Shown in pieces: positions 9,872 through 19,704 of a DNA stretch of 64,000 nt. The translations under genes and the position numbers were made by a program. The notes beneath the pieces were generated by a model. The model was not told where the DNA came from, ran no database searches, and saw only the letters and a program-made list of their open reading frames with translations. The DNA comes from Agrocybe praecox (lineage: Eukaryota; Basidiomycota; Agaricomycetes; Agaricales; Agrocybaceae). Numbering within the stretch: the stretch's first letter is position 1; the number at the start of each line of letters is the position of its first letter. The stretch is taken from positions 1,231,001-1,295,000 of the forward strand of contig OZ024843.1 of assembly GCA_964017145.1 (NCBI GenBank). The letters run 5' to 3'.

Positions 9872-10653
9872 TTACCGATTCGACTCTGATTGCGTTTGTT
9901 CGAACTGGGATTTTGACCATATACACTGGGCCCTCTTTGATTTCAAACTGAAGCAGAACTCCATATACGTCTCCCCCGCCTGCTCAGGGATCTTTCCCGG
10001 AACGCTGGCCTGTGGCGATAGCCCGAAGGCAGAAGTAACGGACTGCTCGATGCTGAATAATTCAGCCTCCGGGTTGAAAGCCACTGGGTGCGCCATTACT
10101 TTAATGTCGCTTGGTTTGCGGACACAGTTTCCTGCTTTGTCAACAAAATCGAAACAGAAGGCATGAGTTGACTCCAGGCCATCCCCGAAGATCCGCACAG
10201 CCAAGTTGCTGCTCAGGGGGACGTATTCGACATTATCTTTCTCAGTGGGCTTTCGCTACCAAAAAATGAGTGCAGCACCACAGCGCCGAGTCGCAAATGA
10301 CTTACCCCGATAACCATATGCTGACCGGATGTAGCCTGGCGCTTTTCCTCTTTGGCATTATCCAGGAATGCCTTGATTCCACCAAACCGTTTGTTGTTGA
10401 AGAAAAGGAGTATTTCTTCTTTCGTCTTCCCCGTCAGAGTAATTTGGTATTCGAGGAACGAGTCCTCGTCCATGTCCGCAAATTCGTGGAGAAAGTTCTT
10501 CGGAAGGATTTGACCTGCTTTCTGATACGGCGCTGGGCGGTTGGTCCTTGCCTTACGTGAGGATGCACTGGCGGAAGGGGGAGACGAGCTGAAAAGGTGA
10601 GAGCTTGACGAAGACATGGGCTTGTTGCGGCGGCTCATGGTGGCCTGCTGCAA
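9872..10653 (-). CDS. uncharacterised protein (243 aa)
   Basis: Two exons on the minus strand, 10653-10306 and 10255-9872, joined across a 50-bp intron (GTAAGT...GGTAG, phase 0), give 243 aa. The N-terminal 40 residues are Ser/Arg/Lys-rich and look disordered. The remainder is globular-looking: DMDEDSFLEYQITLTGKTKE, FFNNKRFGGIKAFLDNAKEE, LAVRIFGDGLESTHAFCFDF and a C-terminal segment ending TQSESNR. The alternative start MSRRNK is five codons in. A GTAAGG overlaps the stop, so a further exon cannot be excluded. I do not recognise the family; no signal peptide or membrane segment is apparent. It lies between broken LRR-like copies and may be a captured or lineage-specific gene. Confidence 0.6.
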
Positions 10654-10856
10654 TAGGAGGGGTGGTGGTGGTGATAGACGTTCAGAACCATTCAGTCACC
10701 TGGTCGTGTTGTTTGCCCCTGTTTGTTCGTTCGAACTTGGAACTTGGAACCGTTTTGATTCTTTTCCCTCAACCCTCAGTGAACGATATTTTGAGAAACC
10801 ATGAGAGTCTAGCAATTCAGAAGACAATAGTTTTTTAACACATCCATTACAAGGTG

Positions 10857-11003
10857 TGTTGACGGACGTAGCAGCAGACAAGACACGCAATGATGCAAGT
10901 GGATTGAGCGATAAAGACTACGAGGACAGACGATCTGGTATGTACGAGGAGGCGTGGCTGTGTCCGGCGACACCCGAGGTCGGTCACCAATGGACCTTCG
11001 TCC
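10857..11003 (-). mobile_element. 147-bp MITE-like element with 8-bp target duplication
   Basis: The element is flanked by identical ACAAGGTG at 10849-10856 and 11004-11011. Read on the minus strand it is nearly identical to the intron of the secreted-protein gene (8394-8533). An 8-bp duplication fits hAT-type elements, but the ends (tgttgacggacg / cttcgtcca) form only a weak inverted repeat, so the class is uncertain. It has no coding capacity. Confidence 0.6.
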
Positions 11004-11101
11004 AACAAGGTGCATGAATGAAAGGTGATACATATGGGTAATATGTTAGAACCTCAGTAGCCATTGTTATAGACGGCTCATTTATGACCACATAAATAGT
11101 C

Positions 11102-11375
11102 GGTCGACCGAACTTTCATTTGCGATCAAAAACAGCGCTCAGCAGCGTCGCGATAGGCCAATTTAAATTTGTTGGACAGAACGCAAATGCCCAAGTTCCA
11201 GTTTCCCACTCACTAATTCGCTTTTTTCTGAGTACCTTCTTCCACTCTTCGTACATAAAATTATTCAAGTTTGACGCAGCATTACACCAATTCATCATAT
11301 GTGTTCATGTTATCCAGAGGCTTCGCGAGTCGGACAATCATTTCTATCATTCGCTAGCAAAATTTACGCCAAAAG
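11102..11375 (+). repeat. family 3'-flank repeat, copy R3
   Basis: Starts ggtcgaccgaactttcattt as R1 does and runs through the cttcgcgagtcggacaatca block up to the fusion with the secreted-protein fragment at 11372. No LRR-like coding sequence precedes it, so it marks another lost copy. Confidence 0.65.
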
Positions 11376-11535
11376 TTGCCCAAGCGGCTACACGACAAAG
11401 GGACGTGGATTATGTGGTGATGATAATGATTGTTGCATGAGTGGATATAAGTGGCTCTGTTGTGCGAGCAGCCCGGGAACAACCCGGGAAAGTAGACAAG
11501 TTATTGATAATAATTTTTATGTCCATGTAGTGTAA
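11372..11535 (+). pseudogene. secreted cysteine-rich protein, C-terminal fragment
   Basis: Encodes the cysteine framework of the gene at 8233 (SCPSGYTTKG, LCGDDNDCC, YKWLCC) but lacks exon 1 and therefore the signal peptide. It is fused to repeat R3 upstream. A 10-nt tandem duplication (cccgggaaca/cccgggaaag) shifts the frame past the normal stop, adding a tail that ends at 11535. The domain itself is better preserved than in the 8233 gene (CC pair intact), but the fragment is unlikely to be expressed as a secreted protein. Confidence 0.7.
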
Positions 11536-11740
11536 GTACCTCGAACTTACCTTCGTAATCGATTAGGAATAACTGACCGGATTTATTTCTCTGGAAAGAC
11601 GCGGGGATCGACGTTACGCAATTTTGTACACATTTAACTGTCCAGTTACCAGTAGTTAGATGTCCGCCGCGTGTCACGTGCATGTGAGTACTTACCCGAT
11701 GCCGCGTGTACGAGAAATTTTCTAATTTCTCACTCCCATT
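11372..11740 (+). repeat. duplicated block D, right copy
   Basis: Partner of 8563-8901. The two loci share the secreted-protein 3' end, its flank and then the start of an LRR-like gene, so the ancestral unit was secreted-protein gene followed by LRR-like gene. Confidence 0.75.
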
Positions 11741-11752
11741 CGTTCCACCACC

Positions 11753-13910
11753 ATGGGACGGAGACATCAAGCTTTTCTCATTGCTCGTGTTATTCCCAGA
11801 GGAGAGACTGAGTCAAGATATCGATGTGTCGGTGCACTCCATCATCAATCCTGCTGTGGTTCTGAACCATCGGAAGCCCTACTTCGTTTCATCACTCTCC
11901 TCAAGCAAGAGGAGAACCAGCAAGTCGTACGCGAGGAACTTGCATCTATCAACGGGCTATATGGGGCGTTTGGAAATTACGAGCCTACCATTCCGGACAT
12001 TCCGCTGCCTTTTACTACTTTTCTGTTTATCTCGGCGTGGACGGTGGACATCTCTGATGGTAGCGAAATTTATGTATCCGATTCAGGCTTTTTGCTTGAT
12101 GCCAGCATGGGATCCAGTGAAGGCGGTATGTGTCAGGGTTACTTGAATAATATGTTTGATTTCAATTTCTCATCACCATACAATAGACAACAATGACGGG
12201 ATAACCGTTGTTGATATTACCGATCCACAGTCACCAGCGTATTGCTTTGTCTCCATACACGGCTTGGGATATGTAATTGAGGAAATCCCACTTCGGACGC
12301 CTCTCTCTGCAGAAACTTACATATGGGCGTATGATTGGGCCATCCCGGACGACCTAGCATCTCTCGCAGAGATACTCGAACAACTAGAAGATGTTCCTGT
12401 GATCCCCATATATGCATTGCACCAAGCGTGGCCCAACGAATATTGCATCCCACCACAGCTGTCTGATATGACCCCAACAACAACTCTTCCGCCTCGTGTT
12501 ACGGGGGTACCGTCCCTTGCCGACGTACTCCTGAAGCCTGCAGTTGTGCAAGCAATTCAAGAGGGCTCATTTAAGGCACTGGAACCATTCGTCTCAGTCA
12601 CTGGAAAGGCGAATATCATCAAAGATATCATCAAGTTGCAAGACTACAATTCTCCAATGGCTATCACGTTTCTGAAGCAGTTCATTTGGGCACAGGACTC
12701 TACTTCGGGGGAACAGGATTCTACTTCGATCGATTTATCTGGCTTCCAACTTGACGAAAATCAATTGAGCGAGATCTTCTCCGGGAATTATGATTTTGAC
12801 GCTGTCAAGGTCTTGAACCTATCGCATAACAAAAAATTAGGCATAAGATCTTTGAAGAATGTCCTGAGTTGCCTGCCTTTTCTTCAACGACTCCTTATTC
12901 TAGGCACCCCAATCAGTGATGAATAAATATATAATTTAATCAAGACTGAACTTCAATCTCCTCGACTATTGCGTGCAATGGAAGGACTCATCCATCCAGC
13001 CTTCCTCCGGTTTGATGTACCACTAGAAGCCTATCCAGTTGCTCTGAAAGTCATCGTATCTGAAGATTTACTTGAACACATATCCCACTACTACCGATGT
13101 ACTATTTACAACATCTCCATTCCTTACTTTGCACCCGACCAAATCCTACAAGCCCTCTTGGATTTCTTCGAGACGACGCGAAGATTAATGAACTTGAAAA
13201 AGGGAAGGGCTAATCCGACGCTATCCCTTTGCCGAACAACTGCTCTTTTGGGTATATTTTTCACTCAGGCTCGTTGGAGTAGTGGAAGTGGGACTTTACC
13301 AGGACTAATAGGCAAACCCAACTCACCGCGCACATGGTCCGAGCGCATTCTGCCGTTCGTTCCGGTCCAACAATTTCAAAAACCCGTTCGTACGCCTCGG
13401 AGGTTTGCCGGTGACCCTCGGTGGTACTTTGCATTTGACTTTAAAAAGATGCAGTATGGCCTAGCACGCTTGGATGAGGATGTCTTGAACGAGTTTTACG
13501 ACAGGTTCCAAGAGAGGTTGGAACGTAATGGGATAGTAGGGGGAATGGAGGACCTGGCAAAAAGGCTTTTTCACCCGTTTGTTAGAGAGATGTTGGACTC
13601 TGAAGATGGGTTGGCGTTTAAGGAGAGGCTTTTTGGGGTTCGGGATGTTGTTTCATTTTTTAGAGAGCTTGAAAGAGAGGGTAGGCCGTCTGTTGAGGAT
13701 CGGGAGGAGGCGAAGGTGCTTTTTGGGCTTGTTGAGTCTTTATCTGAAGCTGAGGAGGGATTGGGGTCTGGCGACAAGCAAGGGTCGGAGGACTCGCTGC
13801 CAAAAAAGGACTGGTGGAAGCGCCCAAAAGTCATGTCGGGAGAATTTTTCTATCAGTTCCTTGCTGAGGAAAGCAAGGAAGAATATTATTATACTTGGTT
13901 AATGCGATAA
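11753..13910 (+). pseudogene. LRR-like family gene, copy 4 (nearly full length)
   Basis: The most complete copy. Exon 1 is 11753-12125; intron 12126-12186 (GTATGT...CAATAG, 61 bp, phase 1); exon 2 starts at 12187 and is open to TAA at 12924-12926. The same frame then continues to 13910. Copy 2 reads DEEIYTLIKT where this copy reads DE-stop-IYNLIKT, so one GAA-to-TAA change breaks it. A second lesion, a local frame change near 13165-13330, is suggested by poor similarity to copy 2 there. Layout: N-terminal block (HQAFLIARVIPRGETE, YRCVG), middle acidic part, LRR-like repeat (LSEIF, VLNLSHNKKLG, LLILGTPI), and C-terminal helical block (VLNEFYDRFQERLE, FVREMLD). LRR-like segments usually bind proteins; the real role is unknown. 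It ends 49 bp before the Ngaro-type element. Confidence 0.7.
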
Positions 13911-13958
13911 TCCGGTCTTCGTTGTATGTCGTTTTTGATTCGAGGACAATTCCGGATT

Positions 13959-14119
13959 TTCGTTTCTATAGCGAAGCGAGGCACAAGCGAAGAGCTAGAA
14001 TATCGTCTTTGAGCAGACGTGAAGTGCACGTGCACTTCTTTCCTTCGCTCTGCCACCTCGCTCGCAGGCACAGAAACCCATCTGCGCAACGAGCGTCGTC
14101 AACTCTCGTTGTGTTTTCA
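13959..14119 (+). repeat. split direct repeat A1
   Basis: Repeated at 19368-19528 (A2) with constant offset 5409. Contains the perfect 18-bp palindrome gaagtgcacgtgcacttc at 14021-14038. Confidence 0.9.
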
Positions 14120-14190
14120 TTCACTACAATTTAGCACAAATCATAACTTAATTACTCTGTGCTAGAACTAGCGAACGCCATCCCTACAGA

Positions 14191-15890
14191 ATGCCACTGT
14201 TAGAAAACCCGAACCTCGAACCGGTTCCAAACTTTCGCGGCCCAAATTACGAGAATGTCATTAACACCATAATTCAAGCGCAACCGGGGATGACTGCCGA
14301 ACAAGTCAGCGCCCAGTTAGAGGCAGCATACCAACAAGGACGGCAAGCCCGAATCGACGCCTGGAACGTGCAGGTCGAACAGGAACAACAAGAAGAGGAA
14401 GCAAGACGACGAGAAGAAGAGAGACAGCGTGAAGTAGCAGGAAACAACGATGTCCCTCAAGACAAGAAGAAGGCAAAAATAAATGACTTCGACGAAAATC
14501 TATCATGCGAAAATGTGATAATGCCGCGACCATCAGCCTACGCGCTAAATAAACTCAAGAATTTCGAATGGGTGGAACTTTACTACTTCACCCCAGAAGG
14601 ATGCGAGGCGGCACAGGAGGATCATGGTGGCGATAGATCCACCTCGAACGACGCATTCGGATTTTCCGAAATAAACGGAGTAGTGGCCTTGAAACCTCTG
14701 GCGGCGTTCAAAGCTTCGAAGAACATCATCAAGGACAGCGACCTCACCTGGAGGCAGATGAGCATGGGCAAAAGCTCAATGATCCACTATATGAGCCAAC
14801 TTGAATGGCCTGAGAAGCACGTACACGCCCTTGCTCAATTTTACTTCCAGTTAGAAGACCACGAAATGCGCCTAAGCCCACACGGTGACAAAATCCTAAT
14901 CATATTCCAAGCTAAAATGCGAAGATTGTGGCATGATTCGCTGGAGCAAAACAAAGGATTCAATATAGCCAACATCAATCCAGTAACTCTTAGAGGAGTA
15001 GCAGACAAGTTTCATGACCAAAAACGGGCGGAAGTCATGACCGAGGTCAGTAATTATCTTCGATATCACATCAAATCATCATCACTCATAACTCTCCTTC
15101 AACTTCACATATTATATTTATCTTCCAAACATGCTTCACCGTGGCTTACACCTCATGCCTCATGCCTCATGCGCCACGATTTATGCTACATGCCTCATGC
15201 GCCATGTTTTTATGCTACATGCCTCACGCGCCACGATTTATGCTACATGCCTTATGTGCCATGCTGTTATGCTACTTGCCTCATGCGCCACGTTTTTATG
15301 CTACTTGCCTCACAATTCCCCAAATTTTGGTAATTTGCGAACAGCTACAAAACACCATATATAATGTGTCAACTCCTACCCGAGCTCAGAAGGATTATCA
15401 GTCTTATCGGGAAGGCTCACAAAACCGGAGTGGGCGACCCAGCAGCAGACGACACACACCAAGTTCATCCCACTACAGAGCCCGCTCACGCTCAGCATCA
15501 CCAACACCAAGGAGAACCAGTAGGCAGTATGCTCCGTATCCCACAAAGACAACCGGCTTTGCCAAAATGAAAAACGGAGAGCCATCCGGCTCGAATTTTC
15601 GCAACGGCGCGACAGCAGGAAGCCCATCGGTCTGCGCCGTTTGTCTTGGGCGAAACCCACACAATGTCAGAATGTGCAACAGCACCAAAACATTCGACGG
15701 AGGTCAGACCAAAGCACGACGCAGCGAGAATGGCCGACTTATTTCCTTATCATCGGGATCACCATTATGCTCGGATTGGCAACGACCTATTGGATGCACC
15801 AGCACAGATCATCCCGGGCGTCACATATGTTCCGGATGCGAACAAGACAATCATGGAGCCCAAGACTGTCCTCGAGCACAGAAGGCATAA
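14191..15890 (+). CDS. gag-like protein of the Ngaro/PAT element
   Basis: Exons 14191-15045 and 15345-15890 give 466 aa; the 299-bp intron 15046-15344 (GTCAGT...GAACAG, phase 0) contains a minisatellite. If unspliced, the frame stops at 15333. The N-terminal half has a Gln/Glu/Arg-rich coiled-coil-like stretch (about residues 45-95) followed by a folded domain. The second exon is Ser/Arg-rich and ends with two zinc knuckles: CAVCLGRNPHNVRMC (C-x2-C-x5-H-x4-C) and CSGCEQDNHGAQDC (the classic C-x2-C-x4-H-x4-C). Zinc knuckles of this kind bind element RNA in Gag proteins. The last 245 nt overlap the RT ORF in another frame. Confidence 0.8.
15165..15307 (+). repeat. 28-29-bp minisatellite inside the gag intron
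   Basis: About five units of the form cctcatgcgccacgatttat-gctacatg, with unit-to-unit substitutions (cgatt/gtttt, acatg/acttg). They lie wholly inside the predicted intron 15046-15344. Confidence 0.85.
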
Positions 15891-17832
15891 TGCCCTCACC
15901 CCATACGTGGCTAAGGCGTGGAGAGATGCGCTCAAACTTTATAATCTCACTTCCCGTTATCCAACATTATGCCACGACATTGAACATGGTTTTGATGCCG
16001 GAATTATACCCCCAAAACGTACATACACACCCCCTAATAATATATCCCTGGACCACTTCTCTGAAGCATATCAAGATATCGAGAGCAAAGAATTTCAAAC
16101 AGGAAGGTACATTGGACCTTTTACCCAGGCTGAACTCGAATCTCTCATTGGACCTTTCCAAACTTCCCCGTTATCTATCATACCAAAACCAGGAAAACCT
16201 GGCAAATTTCGACCAGTACATAATTTCTCGTCACCGCACACACCACTCCCGGACACAGCATCGATTAATTCTCAAATCAACAGTGATGACTTCCCATGCA
16301 CCTGGGGCACGTTTAACACAGTCGCCTTTATTATCTTCCATTTACCTCCCGGATCAAAAGCCTCTATCCGGGATGTGGCAGAAGCATATCGAACAATACC
16401 AATTAAGCCGGAACAATGGGTGGGGCTGGTTATCCGCCTGCGCGGCAACGACAGATTTGCAGTCAACATCTGTAACAATTTCGGCCTATCCTCAGCAGGT
16501 GGGCTGTATGGCCGATTGGCAGATGCAGGTGCAGACATATTTCGCGCTCTCGGTATCGGCCCATTATCGAAATGGGTCGATGACCATATTTTCTTCGCAA
16601 TCCCACGATCTAGCTTGCATGATTACAATGCTAAACGTCGTAAATGGCACCAACTCATTTTGGATAATGGAGGACGCCGACAAGAGGGAAGTAGAATATG
16701 GTACTGCGGGGGGGAGATGGAAGGCGGAGGCCTATCAGAATTTGATGAAGATAATAGCACTGACTTACGTGAATTGCCAACAGTATCCAATAATGACCTA
16801 TGCTATACAGATGCTGACATCGACCATGTTTCTAAAATACTGGGCATTCCATGGGAACCATCGAAGACAGTTCCTTTCTCATCAGTGGTACCTTATCTTG
16901 GTTTTAATTGGGATCTGGATGAGAAGATCGTGGCACTTCCTGACTCCAAAAAAGAAAAATATCTTACAGGTATTACCGAATGGCAAGGACGCCATACGCA
17001 CACTCTTAATCAACTCCAAAGCCTGTATGGAAAGTTACTGCACTCGTGCCATATCATCAGAGAAGGTCGGGCTTACCTCACCTCTCTGGAGGCCATGCTC
17101 AGTATCTTCCACGATCGTCCTTTCGTACCACGCACCCCACCTCGCGGCACTTCAGAAGACCTTGAGTGGTGGAAAAAAACCTTACAACGACCACACATCT
17201 TCCGCGAAATCCCTGGACCAATCGAAATCAGTGACTTTCAAGCCTTCTCAGATGCCAGCTCAGGCGTCGGCATCGGCATCATCATTGGCAACAGGTGGCA
17301 AGCATGGAAGCTACTACCGGGATGGAAGGCTGAAGGACGTGACATCGGGTGGGCAGAAAGCATCGGTTTCGAACTCCTCACAAGAACCCTCTGCGAGCAC
17401 ATCTGCCTGTCCAACAAAAAACACCTCAAAGTCTTTGGAGACAACATGGGTGTCGTTGAAGGATGGTGGAAAGGGCGTAGCCGAAACAAGCCTACAAATG
17501 AAGTATTTCGAAGAATTTTTGCGTACACAAAAAAGTCGCGGGTTACCATACACACCAGATACGTCCCAAGTAAATTCAACCCAGCGGACAACCCCTCGAG
17601 AGGAATCTACCCGCCCAGAACCCTCCTCCTACCCCCGATATCTATCCCAGATGAACTCCGTCCCTACATTATCGCCCACGATGCAGAGACTCAAATGGAT
17701 GCTACATACAAACCGGCACCCTATCCGGAACGAAAGCAAGGAAATCCTTACTCAGACAATGAGCGTCAGCAGCTCAATCAACAGCATGAGGAAGAAAACG
17801 AGTATGCACACCTTGCCTACACAGAATTCTAG
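15646..17832 (+). CDS. reverse transcriptase / RNase H of the Ngaro/PAT element
   Basis: A 728-aa ORF. Reverse transcriptase motifs include KPGKFRPVHNFS, the motif A segment SIRDVAEAYRTIPI (Asp243) and the catalytic WVDDHIFF (Asp312, Asp313). RNase H signature residues follow: FSDASSGVG (Asp536), WAESIGFE (Glu571 or Glu576), FGDNMGV (Asp599) and NPADNPSR near residue 645. All expected acidic residues are present, so the enzyme looks functional. The ORF begins within the end of gag in a different frame (frame 1 versus frame 3), so it is probably made by re-initiation, frameshifting or a separate mRNA. The true start may be downstream of the ATG at 15646. Confidence 0.9.
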   Translation: MGETHTMSECATAPKHSTEVRPKHDAARMADLFPYHRDHHYARIGNDLLDAPAQIIPGVTYVPDANKTIMEPKTVLEHRRHNALTPYVAKAWRDALKLYNLTSRYPTLCHDIEHGFDAGIIPPKRTYTPPNNISLDHFSEAYQDIESKEFQTGRYIGPFTQAELESLIGPFQTSPLSIIPKPGKPGKFRPVHNFSSPHTPLPDTASINSQINSDDFPCTWGTFNTVAFIIFHLPPGSKASIRDVAEAYRTIPIKPEQWVGLVIRLRGNDRFAVNICNNFGLSSAGGLYGRLADAGADIFRALGIGPLSKWVDDHIFFAIPRSSLHDYNAKRRKWHQLILDNGGRRQEGSRIWYCGGEMEGGGLSEFDEDNSTDLRELPTVSNNDLCYTDADIDHVSKILGIPWEPSKTVPFSSVVPYLGFNWDLDEKIVALPDSKKEKYLTGITEWQGRHTHTLNQLQSLYGKLLHSCHIIREGRAYLTSLEAMLSIFHDRPFVPRTPPRGTSEDLEWWKKTLQRPHIFREIPGPIEISDFQAFSDASSGVGIGIIIGNRWQAWKLLPGWKAEGRDIGWAESIGFELLTRTLCEHICLSNKKHLKVFGDNMGVVEGWWKGRSRNKPTNEVFRRIFAYTKKSRVTIHTRYVPSKFNPADNPSRGIYPPRTLLLPPISIPDELRPYIIAHDAETQMDATYKPAPYPERKQGNPYSDNERQQLNQQHEEENEYAHLAYTEF

Positions 17833-19053
17833 CGCCTCCCATGACAGACCTCTATCAGACAATGCAAGAACAGCACGTCCAGCCCCATACCCCTCTCATC
17901 GTACCCCAACCGAATCTGTGTGTCGCCCGCATTGCCTAGCCAGAGAGCGACTCTATCGTTGGAAACCATATCATTCACGCGAGTTGAAAGATGCCGGAGG
18001 ACAACCTATAAATTTGTCAGTCGAAGACCTAGAAAAAATCGAGTCAGTCATAGGACACGCATGGACAGAATCAACGTTGGAAACATATGGATCAGGCCTG
18101 CTGGCTTTCCATTGCTATTGTGATTCGAAGGGGATTCCCGAGTGGCAGCGCACCCCTGCCAGTCCTGTGCTGGTGGCCGCTTTTCTGGCAAGCATGGCAG
18201 GTGCATACTCCAACAAAACTCTGCACAACTATGTGCACGCTCTGCGGGCATGGCACACCCTCTATGGCATCAGCTGGAACATAGATGAGAGCGAAGTCAA
18301 GACCATGTTAAACGCCGCAGAAAAGTTAGCACCACCCACCTCCAAGCGGAAAAAACGACGCCCATACACTCCGGATTTCATCCTAGCAGTGAAACAGCAG
18401 CTAGACATGGCTGATCCCCTCGATGCGGCGGTGTATGCGTGCCTCACGACCTGCTTTTATGCAGCAGCCCGCCTAGGCGAATTCACAGTCCCCCGGCTGG
18501 ATGCCTTCCACCCAACGAAGCACGTAACATCGTCGGGCTTGAGCACCAGCACGGACAGGCATGGAAACGAGATGACCGTTCTCCGCCTTCCTCGGACAAA
18601 AACAAGCGCCACTGGAGAAGATGTGTACTGGGCACAACAGGAAGGGGGGACAGATCCTATCGCAGCCCTTGCCCATCACAGGTACTCCCACCTAATATTC
18701 AAGGCTGATGCCAAATGCTAACAAACAAATCCATCAGGCAATTAAACAATCCATCCGAAACGGAGCACCTATTCGCGTATAAGTTTAAAGACGGCCGCCG
18801 CCCTCTCACAAAATCAAAATTTATAAAGAGAGTAGCGCTGGCGGCTAAAGCAGCAGGTCTCGAACCCCTACAGGGTCATGGGATTCGCATCGGCGCCACG
18901 CTGGAATATTTACTTAGGGGAGTACCTTTCGAAGTCATGAAGGCCAAGGGACGCTGGGCCAGTGATGCTTTTCAGCTATACCTTACGAAACATGCTCAAA
19001 TCCTCGCCCCCTACATGCAGTCCTCGCCAAGAACTCAGGTGGACTTTGCATGA
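17786..19053 (+). CDS. tyrosine recombinase of the Ngaro/PAT element
   Basis: Exons 17786-18681 and 18738-19053 give 403 aa from the ATG chosen at 17786; the frame is open far upstream, so the start is uncertain. The 56-bp intron 18682-18737 (CAG/GTACTC ... ATCAG) has a perfect tgctaac branch site and joins two frames in phase, turning a stop at 18719-18721 into a continuous reading HHRQLNNPSE. An N-terminal SAM-like core-binding domain (STLETYGSGLLAFHCYC) precedes the catalytic domain with Arg in AARLGEF, His and Arg in GHGIRIG, Trp in GRWASDAF and the nucleophile Tyr in LYLTKH. It should cut and rejoin the split repeats. Its end lies 114 bp before B1. Confidence 0.85.
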
Positions 19054-19166
19054 TACATCGTACCTCCAGTGCGCTAAACAGAAAGTACACATGTGAGCTA
19101 TTCCTCGCTCCTACAGACTGGGAATCGAGACTCACGCGATGCGTCGCTCACTCCTAGCTCTCGGGT

Positions 19167-19367
19167 AACGCGTCTCGTCTCAGTCGATGGAGTGCTGTTG
19201 GTTCGGGAAACACGCTGCGCGTGTTTTCGCCCAACATCCCGCTAACTAGTAGTCGCTTACTTGTCACCTAGCCTTGTCCTATCGTACAATAAGTACTCAC
19301 CGTGATTGATTTATAAACACAAACTCTCCAGTTACTAACCAATGCACTGTGAGTCGCAACGCAAAGA
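19167..19367 (+). repeat. split direct repeat B1
   Basis: Repeated at 19705-19905 (B2) with offset 538. Contains the hairpin aaacacgc-tgc-gcgtgttt at 19208-19226. Abuts A2 directly. Confidence 0.9.
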
Positions 19368-19528
19368 TTCGTTTCTATAGCGAAGCGAGGCACAAGCGAA
19401 GAGCTAGAATATCGTCTTTGAGCAGACGTGAAGTGCACGTGCACTTCTTTCCTTCGCTCTGCCACCTCGCTCGCAGGCACAGAAACCCATCTGCGCAACG
19501 AGCGTCGTCAACTCTCGTTGTGTTTTCA
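19368..19528 (+). repeat. split direct repeat A2
   Basis: Second copy of A1, including the 18-bp palindrome at 19430-19447. Confidence 0.9.
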
Positions 19529-19704
19529 CCCACCCTCCACTCCCTATGCTTCGGCAAATCTCCAGTTGCCGCCTCTGAACCAACCACACACTCCCTTGAT
19601 ATCGTTCCAACATCCCAGCCAGTACACTATCAATATACTGTGACCCGACACTGGAACAAGCAGACTCCGTAGAGTCCGTAGCCGAAGCGTTGGCCCACCC
19701 ACCC

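Noticed and set aside
15165..15307. Regular repeat that could be taken for a CRISPR array
   Set aside because: Units are contiguous with no unique spacers and lie in a retrotransposon intron of a eukaryote.
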